Positions 1 through 8,687 of a stretch of 29,049 nt of DNA are shown one piece after another (the stretch's first letter is position 1; each line of letters starts with the position of its first letter). Under the pieces are notes generated by a model. The model did not search any database. It saw only the letters and a program-made list of their open reading frames with translations, and was not told the DNA's origin. The stretch spans positions 1-29,049 of the IMG/VR virus record IMGVR_UViG_3300044612_001035. One strand, given 5' to 3'. The position numbers and the translations under genes are program-made. The stretch is from a virus.

Positions 1-66
1 CGTCTTGAGTTAAATAAAACTCTTTTTGAAAAGCCAGTATATAAACCTATTGAGTTTATAGACTAA
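1..66 (+). CDS. C-terminal end of an upstream gene (partial)
   Basis: Frame 1 is open from the first base to a TAA at 64-66. It gives 21 residues ending in PIEFID. The fragment is too short to recognise, and its start lies outside the window. It is kept because it is on the same strand as the late genes, and a plausible promoter overlaps and follows its end. It could also be a chance open stretch. Confidence 0.45.
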   Translation, partial: RLELNKTLFEKPVYKPIEFID

Positions 67-77
67 GTGGATATAGT
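50..77 (+). promoter_or_regulatory. possible sigma-70-type promoter before the first complete gene
   Basis: TTGAGT (50-55) and TATAGT (72-77) are separated by 16 bases, close to a host-type -35/-10 pair. Transcription would start near 84, about 20 bases before the ATG at 104. In AT-rich DNA such pairs arise by chance, so this is weak evidence. Confidence 0.3.
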
Positions 78-103
78 GTTAAAAGTGAGTTACTATAAAG
101 CCA

Positions 104-472
104 ATGGGATTTAATAATTTTTACGATTTAGATAAAGGTGATCTTAATAAAGCTTCTGAAAAAAATACAGAACATAGGCTTGGGCGTTATGTTTATCGCA
201 GAATTGATAATACAAATTACACAATTGTCTTAAACCAAGATCATTTTATTGAATTTCATAATCTTACGGGAAATAGAACTTTAAACTTACCTGATATTGC
301 AACCGTTCCAGTGGGGCAAACTTATATTATTATGAAAGATGGTTCAGGGCATAGTATTACTTTAGATCCCTTTAGTTCTCAAACAGTAAACGGTTCTGCG
401 ACTTATACTCTTAGTGGAAGCCATACGACTATTAACCTAATTGCAACCCCAACGGAGTGGCACACATGGTAA
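104..472 (+). CDS. small beta-rich virion/tail-fibre-type protein
   Basis: 122 residues. The C-terminal two thirds follow a pattern common in phage fibre and structural modules: a TGNRTLNLPD stretch, then TYIIMKDGSG, then ITLDP, then a TVNGSATYTL strand, and a final W. This suggests a small beta-sandwich or trimeric fibre domain. No catalytic motif or signal peptide is visible. The only Shine-Dalgarno is a weak AAAG before the ATG. The gene overlaps the next one by 7 bases (ATGGTAA), so the two are probably translated together. Calling it a virion component is inferred from its composition and its place beside the terminase. The exact role is unknown. Confidence 0.6.
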   Translation: MGFNNFYDLDKGDLNKASEKNTEHRLGRYVYRRIDNTNYTIVLNQDHFIEFHNLTGNRTLNLPDIATVPVGQTYIIMKDGSGHSITLDPFSSQTVNGSATYTLSGSHTTINLIATPTEWHTW

Positions 473-1344
473 AACGTATAGAGCCATTACCCGAAACGCT
501 GCCAATATTTGATACTGAATATCTAGACCATAAACTAATTCAAGATTTATGGCAAATATTTATTGCTTTTCGCCAAGACCCAAACAGAAGCAGCAAAATA
601 CGTCCTACTGGCGATATTGCTATGCGGGTTTATACAGAAAAGCTAAGGGAACGCGGGCATGGAAAAAAAAACAAAGCCATTGTATTAAATATAATGCACC
701 GCTATGGGTTTTCTGAACGATTTAAAACGGGAGAAAAAGCTTATCTTCGTAAGTTTAAGGAAGCAAATAAACAAAAGGAAGAATCTTTAAAAACTGAAGC
801 TCAAATGCACGATGAATTAGGGAAAGAAGTTTACGAAAAAGCAGTTAAAGCATTGGCTCAAGGTTATGGGTATAAAACTGTAGCTACAAGATTGAATATT
901 CCCGAGGATACCGCAAAGAGTATATATCATTCAAAACCAGTACAAGAATTAATTAAGGATTTAAGGGATAAATCTTTACGCAAAACGGAAACTGAAATAT
1001 TTGAGGAACTTATGGCAGAAAATAAAGAAATTAAAGATAAGTACACGCAGATGATACCAAAGCTTGCTCAAACGGTAGAAGACTTGCAAGCCAAAATGGA
1101 TAAATATATTGAAGATCCCGAAGCTTATGGGATTTCGCATGAAACTGTTTTTAAAGAAAGCTTAAAGATTATGCGAATGTTCGGTGAAGCAACAGACCAA
1201 TTAACTCCTAAAAAAGAAGTTAAGGGCGGGCAAGACGAAGCATATAAAATTATTATAGAAATGTCTCAAAAAAACCAATTACCAAGTGCAGAAGCAGAAA
1301 AATTACTTGAGGCGAAATATCAACCGCCAAAATTACTGGAATGA
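466..1344 (+). CDS. probable terminase small subunit
   Basis: About 292 residues. The start is placed at ATG 466 because GGAG at 454-457 sits 8 bases upstream. An in-frame GTG at 457 overlaps that site and is less likely. The protein is charged and mostly helical. Its middle holds a helix-turn-helix-like stretch (ALAQGYGYKTVATRLNIPE followed by a second helix), as expected for the DNA-recognition domain of TerS. A long coiled-coil region follows, which would suit ring assembly. The stop overlaps the TerL start by 4 bases (ATGA), the usual TerS-TerL arrangement. There is no strong family signature, so the call rests on position, size and the HTH-like segment. It would recognise packaging sites and load the large subunit. 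Confidence 0.6.
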   Translation: MVKRIEPLPETLPIFDTEYLDHKLIQDLWQIFIAFRQDPNRSSKIRPTGDIAMRVYTEKLRERGHGKKNKAIVLNIMHRYGFSERFKTGEKAYLRKFKEANKQKEESLKTEAQMHDELGKEVYEKAVKALAQGYGYKTVATRLNIPEDTAKSIYHSKPVQELIKDLRDKSLRKTETEIFEELMAENKEIKDKYTQMIPKLAQTVEDLQAKMDKYIEDPEAYGISHETVFKESLKIMRMFGEATDQLTPKKEVKGGQDEAYKIIIEMSQKNQLPSAEAEKLLEAKYQPPKLLE

Positions 1345-2930
1345 TTTTAGATAGACTATACACTGATCAAGATTTTACCCCAGAGTTTATCACTTTGAAA
1401 ATGAGCCAATGGGCAAATGATCCTTTTCTTTGGATGGTCGAACAAGTCTTTACGATTGATGAATCGGACAGGGGCAGTCCATTAAAACGCTTCCCCCCTT
1501 ACGCTTATATTAAACATTTAATTGATGAATATTTTAAGAACAAAGTTATTGTTGTTAATAAAACAAGGCGTATGATGGCAACGCATATTTTTAGTACCCT
1601 AATGGTGCATCAGCTTTTATTTGTTCCTTATTCTGAAAATGTCATTGTTTCCATAAATGAAGATCGAGCTAAAAAAGTTATCGCTACAAGATGTAAAGCG
1701 GTATATGATAAGTTGGATTTTCGCTTCCCTTACCCTAAATTAACTGAGGGGAAAGAGATTAGAGTCTCTGAAATGCGAAATCCTTTAATCGGTTCAACAA
1801 TTACAGCACTGCCATCAGGTTCAGATAAGTGCAGGGGTCTAACAATTACTAATGCTTTCTATGATGAATTAGCATTTCAGCAGAATGTAGATCAAAACTT
1901 AAAAGCTTTAAAGCCTGCCCTAGAAGGTGGAGGAAGGGCAGCTTTAGTATCTACTCCACGTTTTGGTACTAAATTCCAAGAACTGGTAACCAAAATAGCT
2001 AAAAACGCACAGATTGAAAAACTAATGACTGGTTTAGCTAAATACCGTAATGAATACAATCAAACCGTATTGCAGCTTCATTATACCGCTAATCCGTTTA
2101 AACGTAGCGATGAATGGTATCACTCGGAACGCTATGGAGCTTATCCGAATGGTGAGCCGATACCTGGAGCCTCGGGGGTTGATAGCTATACTTGGGACCA
2201 AGAGTATGAACTTAAGTTTACCGTTCCAGTTGGCAAGCTTGTAATTCCTGAATTTTCTAGAGAAATTCATTGTGAGCCGTATAAAGATTATCCATTTGAT
2301 GAAGATTTGCCTTTACATATTGGTATTGACTTTGGTTCGCATTATCCAGCAGTTGCATTTTTCCAAAGGGATTCTTTAAATCGGTGCATCTTGCATGACG
2401 GAATTTTAGCCGAAGATATGGAGTTAGAAAATTTCATGGCTTTAATCTCAGAATATATCGCTAAACATTTTTCTGATGCGGAATATATTTTACATGCAGA
2501 TCCAGCAGGGAAATCAGCAAATAGCCAAGGTACTGCACCGCCTGCATTTAAGATATTAGAAAAGTTTTTTAAGCGGAAAGTTCACGGGATTAAATCTGCT
2601 CCATCCGATAGAGCTGCCGCCATACGAAATAAAATGTCTCGCAGAATTGGCGATGCTATGGGGATAATTGTTAATCCTGCGGGTGGAATGTTTATTTCTA
2701 AAAATGGCGATAAACGAAATGGGCTATTTATTGAAACTTTTGAAACGGGCTGGGTTTATGATATGCCAAAAGAAGGGGCGTATCATATCAAGGAAGAACC
2801 GAAGAAAGATGGGTTTTATGACCACTTAATGGATGCTTTAGGCTATGCTTTTATTGATGTATTTCCTTTGTTAAAAGGGAACACTATTGCTAGAAAATCC
2901 AAGCCTAAACGCAAATTTTTGCATTATTGA
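1341..2930 (+). CDS. terL: terminase large subunit (packaging ATPase and nuclease)
   Basis: 529 residues, a normal length for TerL. The N-terminal ATPase shows a divergent Walker A at about residues 73-82 (NKTRRMMATH, without the classical GKS/GKT). Walker B ends in D175-E176 (LTITNAFYDELAF), and a VSTP coupling motif lies near 203-206. The C-terminal RNase H-like nuclease has acidic residues at D330 (HIGIDFGSHY), D387 (LHADPAG) and D498 (YDHLMDALGYAF), in the expected order. It would cut concatemeric DNA and pump it into the prohead through the portal. The start ATG overlaps the TerS stop. The motif order makes this a confident call. The degenerate Walker A is unusual but is seen in divergent phage terminases. 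Confidence 0.93.
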   Translation: MILDRLYTDQDFTPEFITLKMSQWANDPFLWMVEQVFTIDESDRGSPLKRFPPYAYIKHLIDEYFKNKVIVVNKTRRMMATHIFSTLMVHQLLFVPYSENVIVSINEDRAKKVIATRCKAVYDKLDFRFPYPKLTEGKEIRVSEMRNPLIGSTITALPSGSDKCRGLTITNAFYDELAFQQNVDQNLKALKPALEGGGRAALVSTPRFGTKFQELVTKIAKNAQIEKLMTGLAKYRNEYNQTVLQLHYTANPFKRSDEWYHSERYGAYPNGEPIPGASGVDSYTWDQEYELKFTVPVGKLVIPEFSREIHCEPYKDYPFDEDLPLHIGIDFGSHYPAVAFFQRDSLNRCILHDGILAEDMELENFMALISEYIAKHFSDAEYILHADPAGKSANSQGTAPPAFKILEKFFKRKVHGIKSAPSDRAAAIRNKMSRRIGDAMGIIVNPAGGMFISKNGDKRNGLFIETFETGWVYDMPKEGAYHIKEEPKKDGFYDHLMDALGYAFIDVFPLLKGNTIARKSKPKRKFLHY

Positions 2931-2933
2931 AAT

Positions 2934-2969
2934 AGAAATATACTTTAGGTGTAACTTAACCTTAAGGAG
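2934..2969 (+). promoter_or_regulatory. candidate late promoter and strong RBS (copy 1 of a 20-bp leader element)
   Basis: Bases 2934-2953 match 7313-7332 upstream of the major capsid gene at 19 of 20 positions. The core is TATACT (2939-2944) followed by TTAG. AAGGAG at 2964-2969 lies 9 bases before ATG 2979. Transcription would start near 2951. The shared block, larger than a -10 hexamer, suggests a dedicated high-output leader. Confidence 0.6.
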
Positions 2970-2978
2970 ATTTTTAAA

Positions 2979-3581
2979 ATGGCAAGAACAAATTTAAATA
3001 TTGTTGGCGTTAGAGCAGCAAACGCAACAGATTTAGTTGATGTTACTGGAGTTGATACTAAAGATGTAATCGCCCCAATGACATCAGGCAGAACGGATAT
3101 ATTAGCGGTTGGTGCTAACGCAGCAAACGGTACTCCAATTTCATCTTACAATGGCATAACTTCAACATTAAAGCAAAGTTTAGCAATACATTATGATTTC
3201 GCAACGGATGGCGGAGCGATTGGTACAATTCAATTAAGAGGCGGCGTGCTTCCAATAAACGCAATTATTACAAATGCTTGGCTTGAAGTATTAACTGGAT
3301 TTTTACCAACGACAACTTCAACAATTGCACTTGGTGTAACTGGTGCAGCAACAGCATTAAGAGCAGCAGCGGTTGCGACAGGTACTGTAGCACTTGATGC
3401 AGTAGCAAGAGTTGCGGTAATCGCTCCACAAACTCCAGCTTCTTTCGTTGCTAAATCTACAACTGCAAACAGAAACTTTATTATGACAATAGCAGCAGGT
3501 GCTTTTACAGCAGGACAATTTGTTCTTCACGTTGATTACGTTGTATCTGCATTAGATACTTCAACTGCTGCAACTAACTAA
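2979..3581 (+). CDS. abundant virion protein, possibly capsid decoration protein
   Basis: 200 residues, rich in A, T, V and G, with almost no cysteine or charge clusters, typical of a beta-rich structural protein. A central block (LAIHYDFATDGGAIGTIQL, then LPINAIITNAWLEVLTGF) resembles a recurring motif of phage head or fibre-associated proteins of unknown detailed function. The gene has one of the strongest Shine-Dalgarno sites in the window (AAGGAG, 9-base spacing). It also shares a nearly identical leader with the major capsid gene, which implies high expression. A decoration or cement role is inferred from expression signals and its position between TerL and portal. A fibre role is possible. 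Confidence 0.6.
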   Translation: MARTNLNIVGVRAANATDLVDVTGVDTKDVIAPMTSGRTDILAVGANAANGTPISSYNGITSTLKQSLAIHYDFATDGGAIGTIQLRGGVLPINAIITNAWLEVLTGFLPTTTSTIALGVTGAATALRAAAVATGTVALDAVARVAVIAPQTPASFVAKSTTANRNFIMTIAAGAFTAGQFVLHVDYVVSALDTSTAATN

Positions 3582-3583
3582 AA

Positions 3584-4012
3584 ATGGCTGATGTAACTAC
3601 TGCTCTATTAAATGGCGTAAGCCCTAGTACGACAGGGACGTTTTATTCTCGTGGGTTCTCAACAAGAGACCTGCGAGATATTTCGTTTTTTCTTTTAATG
3701 CCAACAACGACTGGCACAACCAGTACACTAGATATATCTATAGAAGAATTTGATACTATAGATGCAAATGGTGATCCAGCGAACGCAGAAAGAATTAGAA
3801 CAATATCACTAACTAGCCCAGCAGGCAGCGTGGTATCGGCTTTCACTCAAGTGGTAGCGGGGACAAGTTCGCCAAATGCGACACTTCAACAAAAATTAAA
3901 TTCAAACGATAACAACCTAAACAAATTTATTCGTGTAAAATATGTAGTAACAGGAACTGCAACGCATTTTACTAATATCAATGTAATTATGGCAGCTAAC
4001 CAGAAAGTGTGA
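3584..4012 (+). CDS. small structural protein of unknown function
   Basis: 142 residues, rich in T, S, N and V, with predicted strands throughout and no enzymatic motif. It starts 2 bases after the previous stop, and its own stop (TGA) overlaps the GTG start of the portal gene, so it belongs to the same transcription unit. Composition and placement between an abundant virion protein and the portal suggest a minor head or decoration protein. No family is recognised. Confidence 0.55.
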   Translation: MADVTTALLNGVSPSTTGTFYSRGFSTRDLRDISFFLLMPTTTGTTSTLDISIEEFDTIDANGDPANAERIRTISLTSPAGSVVSAFTQVVAGTSSPNATLQQKLNSNDNNLNKFIRVKYVVTGTATHFTNINVIMAANQKV

Positions 4013-6279
4013 ACAAGCTTGATATAAACGAAATACCAGATAATCAGCTAGAAGCTTTTTCTAGCCATATCAATACTTTAATCGATTCAGTAAAAAACAA
4101 TAACGATTTCTATACTTCAAGGGCGATTATAGATAAGGTCATCTTGCAAGATGAAGATGTTGATTTATCTGATCGCAATAGTGTAGTTTATCAAAGGCTT
4201 AATAATGATAATTTAATTGAGCGTGTTGTTGAAGAAGAAGATATTGATGAATTTTCAACACTTAAAGATCCTATTCTTTATCGTATTTACAGAACATGGG
4301 TGAATAATATTAAGAACGCATGTTTCCCAACAAGTGGGGATTATGTAAACATTGATAGAAATTTTAGCTCTCAGTTTTACAAAATGGGTTTAAAAAAGTT
4401 TTTACCTCAAGTTAATCAATCGTGGATTAATATTATTAAAACTGAAAATCAAAGGTTTAATTTTAAAAAGAAATATTCAGCAGCAATAGCCGAATTGGTA
4501 GCTTATGGCAATACTGGGATTATTCATTATTTTGACCCAGTAGATAATATTGTAAATATTAAAACCCCAGGCATTGGAAGATTTAGCATTTATCCAATGA
4601 CAGATAATTGGAGAGAGTCAAATTTAATTTTAGAATACGATGTAAATTATAGTGATTTATTAAACCGTGCTGATTTAAACCAAGACTTAGTTGAAGCAAT
4701 TAAGCCAATTTTAACTTATAGAGATTTAGGGGACAATCAATTTGTCGGTGCTACATCTCGCATGTCGGACATTTCAAATCAAGCTCCATACGGTCAAGTT
4801 CGCTGTTATGATTTGTATTTACCGAGTGTTTATTTAGAAAATAAAGAAGATCGCAAAGACCCAATAATTGCAAGTGGTGTTTATATTACTGCCATTCAAG
4901 CACCTGAAACAATTGAAGGAACAGATTTAGAAGCTTTTGGATTTAAGGACAATCTTGTAATTTTAGCAGCACACGAAGGGGCAAGCCCTTACGACCACGG
5001 GATATGTTTAGCAGCAGCAGGAACAACTTTGCCTGGAGTGTTTTATCACCAAGGGTTTATTAGACCTTTCTTGTCTCATCAACTATTGTTAAATCAGTTG
5101 ATTTCAGGTACGTCTAGGGTTGTTGGTCTATTGTGTGATCCACCATTAAATATTATTCGTAATCAAGATTATGATTATGACAACAGATCAGAGATTCCAG
5201 AATTTGAGCCAGGGGCAATGTATGAAGGGTTTGATGTTAAAGCTTTAGTTCCGCCAGAATATAATCAAGTAGTTTCCCAATATGGAGCTTTAACGCAGGT
5301 AGTAACTAATATTGTTGAGCAAAGCTCAGGATTAAGCAAAGCTCAAATGTCGGGCGTTACTTCTTCTCGAACTTCTGCAAGTGAAATTAAAGAAGTTGTA
5401 TCAAGCGGGCAATTGAATATAGTTGATGCTTCTAATCAATTTGACGAAGAAGTTTTACAACCTTCTGTTAGCAACCGAATTATTTTAACTCAACAGTTTT
5501 TAAGAGAACAAATAGAAGAGATTGAAGATCCTGCACTACGTGAAGCAATGTTACTCGATAATCCATTGTTTGAACGTTTATTAAACTACTCAGGAATTGA
5601 AGAAACTTATGAGCAATTTTATGAAGAAAATCAAAACGAACTTGATAAAAACTCTGAAATTATAGATACAATAGAGGGATTATTTGGGGAGATTGAGCAG
5701 CTTCAACAATTTGCAGCTTCTCCACCTAAAGATTTTGTACCACCAGATGTTACGATAAACCCTGAAACTTTAGAGCAAACCCCAAACGCAGCAGAAATTG
5801 AACAGCTTAAAATGCAACATGAGCAAAATGAGAAAGCTCAACGAGATCAAGCTTTAAATGATGTTAAGTTAAAACAAAAAGAAATTGAACGTAAGAAAAA
5901 AGAAGTTAATGCAAATGTTCAAGAAATCCCAGAGCCATCACTTGGCTTATACTATGATTTACTTGTTTACCCGATTAAAGAATCAGATGTTCAAATCACT
6001 GGATCTAAAACGACTTTAAGCAAGGAATACGCAAGACAGAACTTAAAAGAATTTGTTGGCTTCTTGCAGGCAGCGCCAGACGTATTAGCAGAATACGACA
6101 TGAGTTCAGTAGTAGAATACTTTGCTAGAACTCTATCAATCCCATTAAGCAAACTTAAAAAAGACGAAGCAGAGAAAAGAAGAGATGAAGCGGCTAGGCA
6201 GCAGCAAGCAGAATTTGAGCAAGAACTTCAATTAAAATATGCTCAAAACCCTGGAGCTCAACCGCCAAAGTTTAGATAA
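4009..6279 (+). CDS. portal (head-tail connector) protein
   Basis: 756 residues. It starts at a GTG overlapping the preceding TGA by 4 bases. The N-terminal half shows portal features of short-tailed phages: a helical region, then AYGNTGIIHYFDP and PGIGRFSIYPM, which match the stem and wing core of T7 gp8-like portals. Later, LLNQLISGTSRVVGLLCDPPLN and SSGLSKAQMSGV precede a helical crown. The C-terminal quarter is rich in Q, E and K and coiled-coil-like. The length is above the roughly 500-540 residues of T7-type portals, the extra being mainly the C-terminal charged region. It forms the ring through which TerL packages DNA and to which the neck attaches. The position upstream of scaffold and capsid genes agrees. 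Confidence 0.85.
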   Translation: MNKLDINEIPDNQLEAFSSHINTLIDSVKNNNDFYTSRAIIDKVILQDEDVDLSDRNSVVYQRLNNDNLIERVVEEEDIDEFSTLKDPILYRIYRTWVNNIKNACFPTSGDYVNIDRNFSSQFYKMGLKKFLPQVNQSWINIIKTENQRFNFKKKYSAAIAELVAYGNTGIIHYFDPVDNIVNIKTPGIGRFSIYPMTDNWRESNLILEYDVNYSDLLNRADLNQDLVEAIKPILTYRDLGDNQFVGATSRMSDISNQAPYGQVRCYDLYLPSVYLENKEDRKDPIIASGVYITAIQAPETIEGTDLEAFGFKDNLVILAAHEGASPYDHGICLAAAGTTLPGVFYHQGFIRPFLSHQLLLNQLISGTSRVVGLLCDPPLNIIRNQDYDYDNRSEIPEFEPGAMYEGFDVKALVPPEYNQVVSQYGALTQVVTNIVEQSSGLSKAQMSGVTSSRTSASEIKEVVSSGQLNIVDASNQFDEEVLQPSVSNRIILTQQFLREQIEEIEDPALREAMLLDNPLFERLLNYSGIEETYEQFYEENQNELDKNSEIIDTIEGLFGEIEQLQQFAASPPKDFVPPDVTINPETLEQTPNAAEIEQLKMQHEQNEKAQRDQALNDVKLKQKEIERKKKEVNANVQEIPEPSLGLYYDLLVYPIKESDVQITGSKTTLSKEYARQNLKEFVGFLQAAPDVLAEYDMSSVVEYFARTLSIPLSKLKKDEAEKRRDEAARQQQAEFEQELQLKYAQNPGAQPPKFR

Positions 6280-6282
6280 GTT

Positions 6283-6537
6283 ATGCAAAGCAGAAAAGTA
6301 CAAAACACTATAAAGAATACAGGGTTATCGTTTGATGCTCTGTTAGATAAAGCTCTTGATAAAGCAAGAAAAGTAATTCCCGATGACTGGGGAATTATTT
6401 TAAATTATATAGATTCTCAAGCAACAATTACGCCTAAAGTATTAAATCTTACAATAGATGAGGCGGCAAAAGAAGCTTATGGGGTAGCGAAGGTGTCAAA
6501 GATAGTTTATAGATTGACAAATTCAAAAGAAGAATAG
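6283..6537 (+). CDS. small protein between portal and scaffold, unknown
   Basis: 84 residues, helical, beginning 3 bases after the portal stop. It contains ALLDKALDKARKVIPDDWG and a C-terminal AYGVAKVSKIVYRL helix. No motif is recognised. Its place in the head assembly cluster and tight spacing support a real gene, perhaps a head assembly accessory. Confidence 0.55.
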   Translation: MQSRKVQNTIKNTGLSFDALLDKALDKARKVIPDDWGIILNYIDSQATITPKVLNLTIDEAAKEAYGVAKVSKIVYRLTNSKEE

Positions 6538-6553
6538 ATAGGAGCAAGACAAG

Positions 6554-7309
6554 ATGACTGATGAATTAAATATTACAGAAGACCAAATCCTTGACGGAGC
6601 AGAGGCAACAGCAGAAGAAATTGTAACAGAAGAAGTTCAAGGGATTGAAAGTTGGCTAACAGAAGACGAGCCAGAAGCAAAGCAAGAAAACAATGTATTA
6701 CCTAATGCGGTAAAAGATTTGTATGCAGAAATTGAAGCATTAAAAGCGGAAAAACAAAAACCTGCACAACAGGAAGAAGAGAAGCCTGTAGAAAAAGCGG
6801 CTACCTTGGCTGAAATGCAAAGGCTGTTAGATCAAAGAGATCAAGCGGCTAGGCAAGAGAAAATACTAGAAGCAAATTACAATGCTTGTGCATCGGTAAT
6901 TGATTCTTATTTAGATGGGGTAGACGCTTCAATTAAAAAAGTTTGTGGAGACGATAATGAAAACAAAGACTTTCTAGTTGATTACGCACAAGAATCTTTA
7001 CAGCTTGCAATTTTGCAAACTCGAATAAAGGCAGAAGCAGCAGGAAAAGTATTAGTTCCCGAAGATATAAGACGCATAGGAAAAGAACATGCTAAAAAGT
7101 TTGTATCTGTTTTAAAGAAATTTGAAAAAGGTGGTACTCCACAGGAAACTAAGGCTGGAGCAATTGGTACAGCAGTTAAGCCTTCAAGTCTTAATGCAGT
7201 AGAAAGAATAAACTTTCAAAAAGAATATACAAGAGCAAAGCAAGAAGGGAAATTAACTTATCAGATGGCGGTTAAGGCTAGAGAGATGGGCTTAAATTTG
7301 AATAAATAA
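6554..7309 (+). CDS. probable capsid scaffolding protein
   Basis: 251 residues. The N-terminus is very acidic (repeated EE, DE and TEE up to about residue 60), followed by a long Q/E/K helical region, and the last 50 residues are basic. This charge layout, an acidic and coiled-coil body with a basic C-terminus that can contact the capsid shell, is characteristic of phage scaffolds. It lies directly upstream of the major capsid gene. A clear AGGAG at 6540-6544 supports the ATG. No protease domain is visible. The call depends on position and composition, because scaffolds share little sequence. Confidence 0.72.
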   Translation: MTDELNITEDQILDGAEATAEEIVTEEVQGIESWLTEDEPEAKQENNVLPNAVKDLYAEIEALKAEKQKPAQQEEEKPVEKAATLAEMQRLLDQRDQAARQEKILEANYNACASVIDSYLDGVDASIKKVCGDDNENKDFLVDYAQESLQLAILQTRIKAEAAGKVLVPEDIRRIGKEHAKKFVSVLKKFEKGGTPQETKAGAIGTAVKPSSLNAVERINFQKEYTRAKQEGKLTYQMAVKAREMGLNLNK

Positions 7310-7312
7310 AAC

Positions 7313-7361
7313 AGAAATATACTTTAGATGTACCCCTTAAGAAAGGGGCAAGTCTAAGGAG
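7313..7361 (+). promoter_or_regulatory. candidate late promoter, leader hairpin and RBS of the capsid gene (copy 2)
   Basis: Bases 7313-7332 repeat 2934-2953 with one change; the core is TATACT at 7318-7323. Immediately downstream, CCCCTT (7333-7338) and AAGGGG (7343-7348) form a 6-bp hairpin with an AAGA loop, close to the predicted RNA 5' end. AAGGAG (7356-7361) lies 11 bases before ATG 7373. The hairpin is absent from the first copy and may protect the mRNA end. Confidence 0.62.
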
Positions 7362-7372
7362 ATATTTCACAA

Positions 7373-8608
7373 ATGGTAAACCCAATAAACAGTGTTCTTT
7401 CAATCAATGATGCAAGAACGTATATGGAAGATGTCCAATCGGACATCATTAAAACCTCTGGAGTTAGAGCACCTTTCTTGATGAAGCACATGGCAACCGT
7501 TAGCAAAATGGGTTCCAAAGTTCAATGGTTTCAACAAGCAATTTCAAGGGGCGTATTAACTTTAACAGGAAGTTATTCAGCAGGTGGAACAACGTTCACG
7601 GTAGCTGCTCCAACAAGAGCTAATCCGTTTGACGTAGAAATTAAGCCTGGTATAACAAGATTAGTTAATCAATCTGGTTCTGCAAAATGGTTAGTAACTG
7701 GTGCGAACGGGGCTTTTACGAGCTTAACCATTCAGCTTTTAAGTGGTTATGCTGATCCAGCAACTTTAGCAATCGGTACTCAACTATTTACAGATAGAGC
7801 GGGCGAGATTGGTGATGGTTTTGGGGCAAATAATGACATTTCTCTAGCGGGATCTGATTTTAACTTCTACTCAAATTTCTTCCATGATATTCAAATCGCT
7901 GGTCCAGTAGCTAATGGTAAATTTAATTATGCTGGTATCAATGAATTAGATTTCAGCAATCAAGAAGAAAACTTACTTCCAACGATTATCAGAATGTTAG
8001 AAAGAAAAGCATTAAAAGATATTCGTTTAGAAGGTTCAAACCCATTAACGGCAGATGGTTTCACTAGAACTGCTGGTACTGGTGCTCAAGCTGGTGGTCT
8101 TAAGTTTTACATTGAGAACTCTGGTGGATACACTGTTACTGGTGGTAGTGCAAGTTTAACTGAGGCTACAGTAGAAGCAGATGTAATTGCTCTTAGAGAT
8201 CGTGGAGCATTACAAGGTCCTAAAGTATTTACTAGACCAACTGACCTAACAAACATTGATATGTATGTATCTGAGAATGGTTTATCTGCTCTTCAATCTC
8301 AAGTTCGTTTCCAAAGAGAAAACGCTCAAAATGTTGATGGCGGTTTAGGTTCATCTCAAGCGTATCACATGCTTGTTAATGGATGTAAATTAAACGCTCT
8401 TGTTTCTGACGGCGTTGGCGACAATGAAGTGTTCTATGTTCCTGCTGTAAATGATGTAATCCAAATCAACGTAATGAGAATGTTTGAGAAAGTTGGCAAT
8501 CCGTTTGAGGATGGTGATGGAATCAAGCAAAAATACGGTACTACTTTTACAGAATGTGTAAAAGCTCCATGGACTCTAGGCTACAGAAATAACTTAGTGG
8601 TTATCTAA
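7373..8608 (+). CDS. major capsid protein
   Basis: 411 residues, a usual size for an HK97-fold capsid protein. The N-terminal helical arm is followed by a beta insertion (TLTGSYSAGGTTFTVAAP). The middle holds the long spine-helix region (LLPTIIRMLERKALKDIRLEG), then a glycine-rich loop and a C-terminal P-domain ending ECVKAPWTLGYRNNLVVI. The pattern resembles capsid proteins of divergent podo- and siphophages, perhaps the group annotated DUF5309, though I cannot assign it firmly. Support is strong from context: scaffold immediately upstream, a dedicated leader with AAGGAG, and a strong intrinsic terminator directly after the stop. No HK97-type protease is encoded nearby, so maturation without the usual cleavage is possible. 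Confidence 0.85.
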   Translation: MVNPINSVLSINDARTYMEDVQSDIIKTSGVRAPFLMKHMATVSKMGSKVQWFQQAISRGVLTLTGSYSAGGTTFTVAAPTRANPFDVEIKPGITRLVNQSGSAKWLVTGANGAFTSLTIQLLSGYADPATLAIGTQLFTDRAGEIGDGFGANNDISLAGSDFNFYSNFFHDIQIAGPVANGKFNYAGINELDFSNQEENLLPTIIRMLERKALKDIRLEGSNPLTADGFTRTAGTGAQAGGLKFYIENSGGYTVTGGSASLTEATVEADVIALRDRGALQGPKVFTRPTDLTNIDMYVSENGLSALQSQVRFQRENAQNVDGGLGSSQAYHMLVNGCKLNALVSDGVGDNEVFYVPAVNDVIQINVMRMFEKVGNPFEDGDGIKQKYGTTFTECVKAPWTLGYRNNLVVI

Positions 8609-8614
8609 CAAAAA

Positions 8615-8640
8615 AGAGAGGGGAAACCCTCTCTCTTTTC
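8615..8640 (+). terminator. intrinsic terminator after the capsid gene
   Basis: An 8-bp stem, AGAGAGGG (8615-8622) with CCCTCTCT (8627-8634), closed by a GAAA tetraloop (8623-8626) and followed by CTTTTC. It begins 7 bases after the capsid stop. The short T-run suggests partial termination, giving the capsid gene more transcript than the tail genes downstream. Confidence 0.8.
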
Positions 8641-8687
8641 TTGCTTAACAATATAACAATAGCATTAAAGAAAAGAAAGGAGAAGAT

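Noticed and set aside
2034-2270. Open frames on both strands inside the terminase gene
   Set aside because: They lie wholly inside a well-supported terL, have no family features and no start signals.
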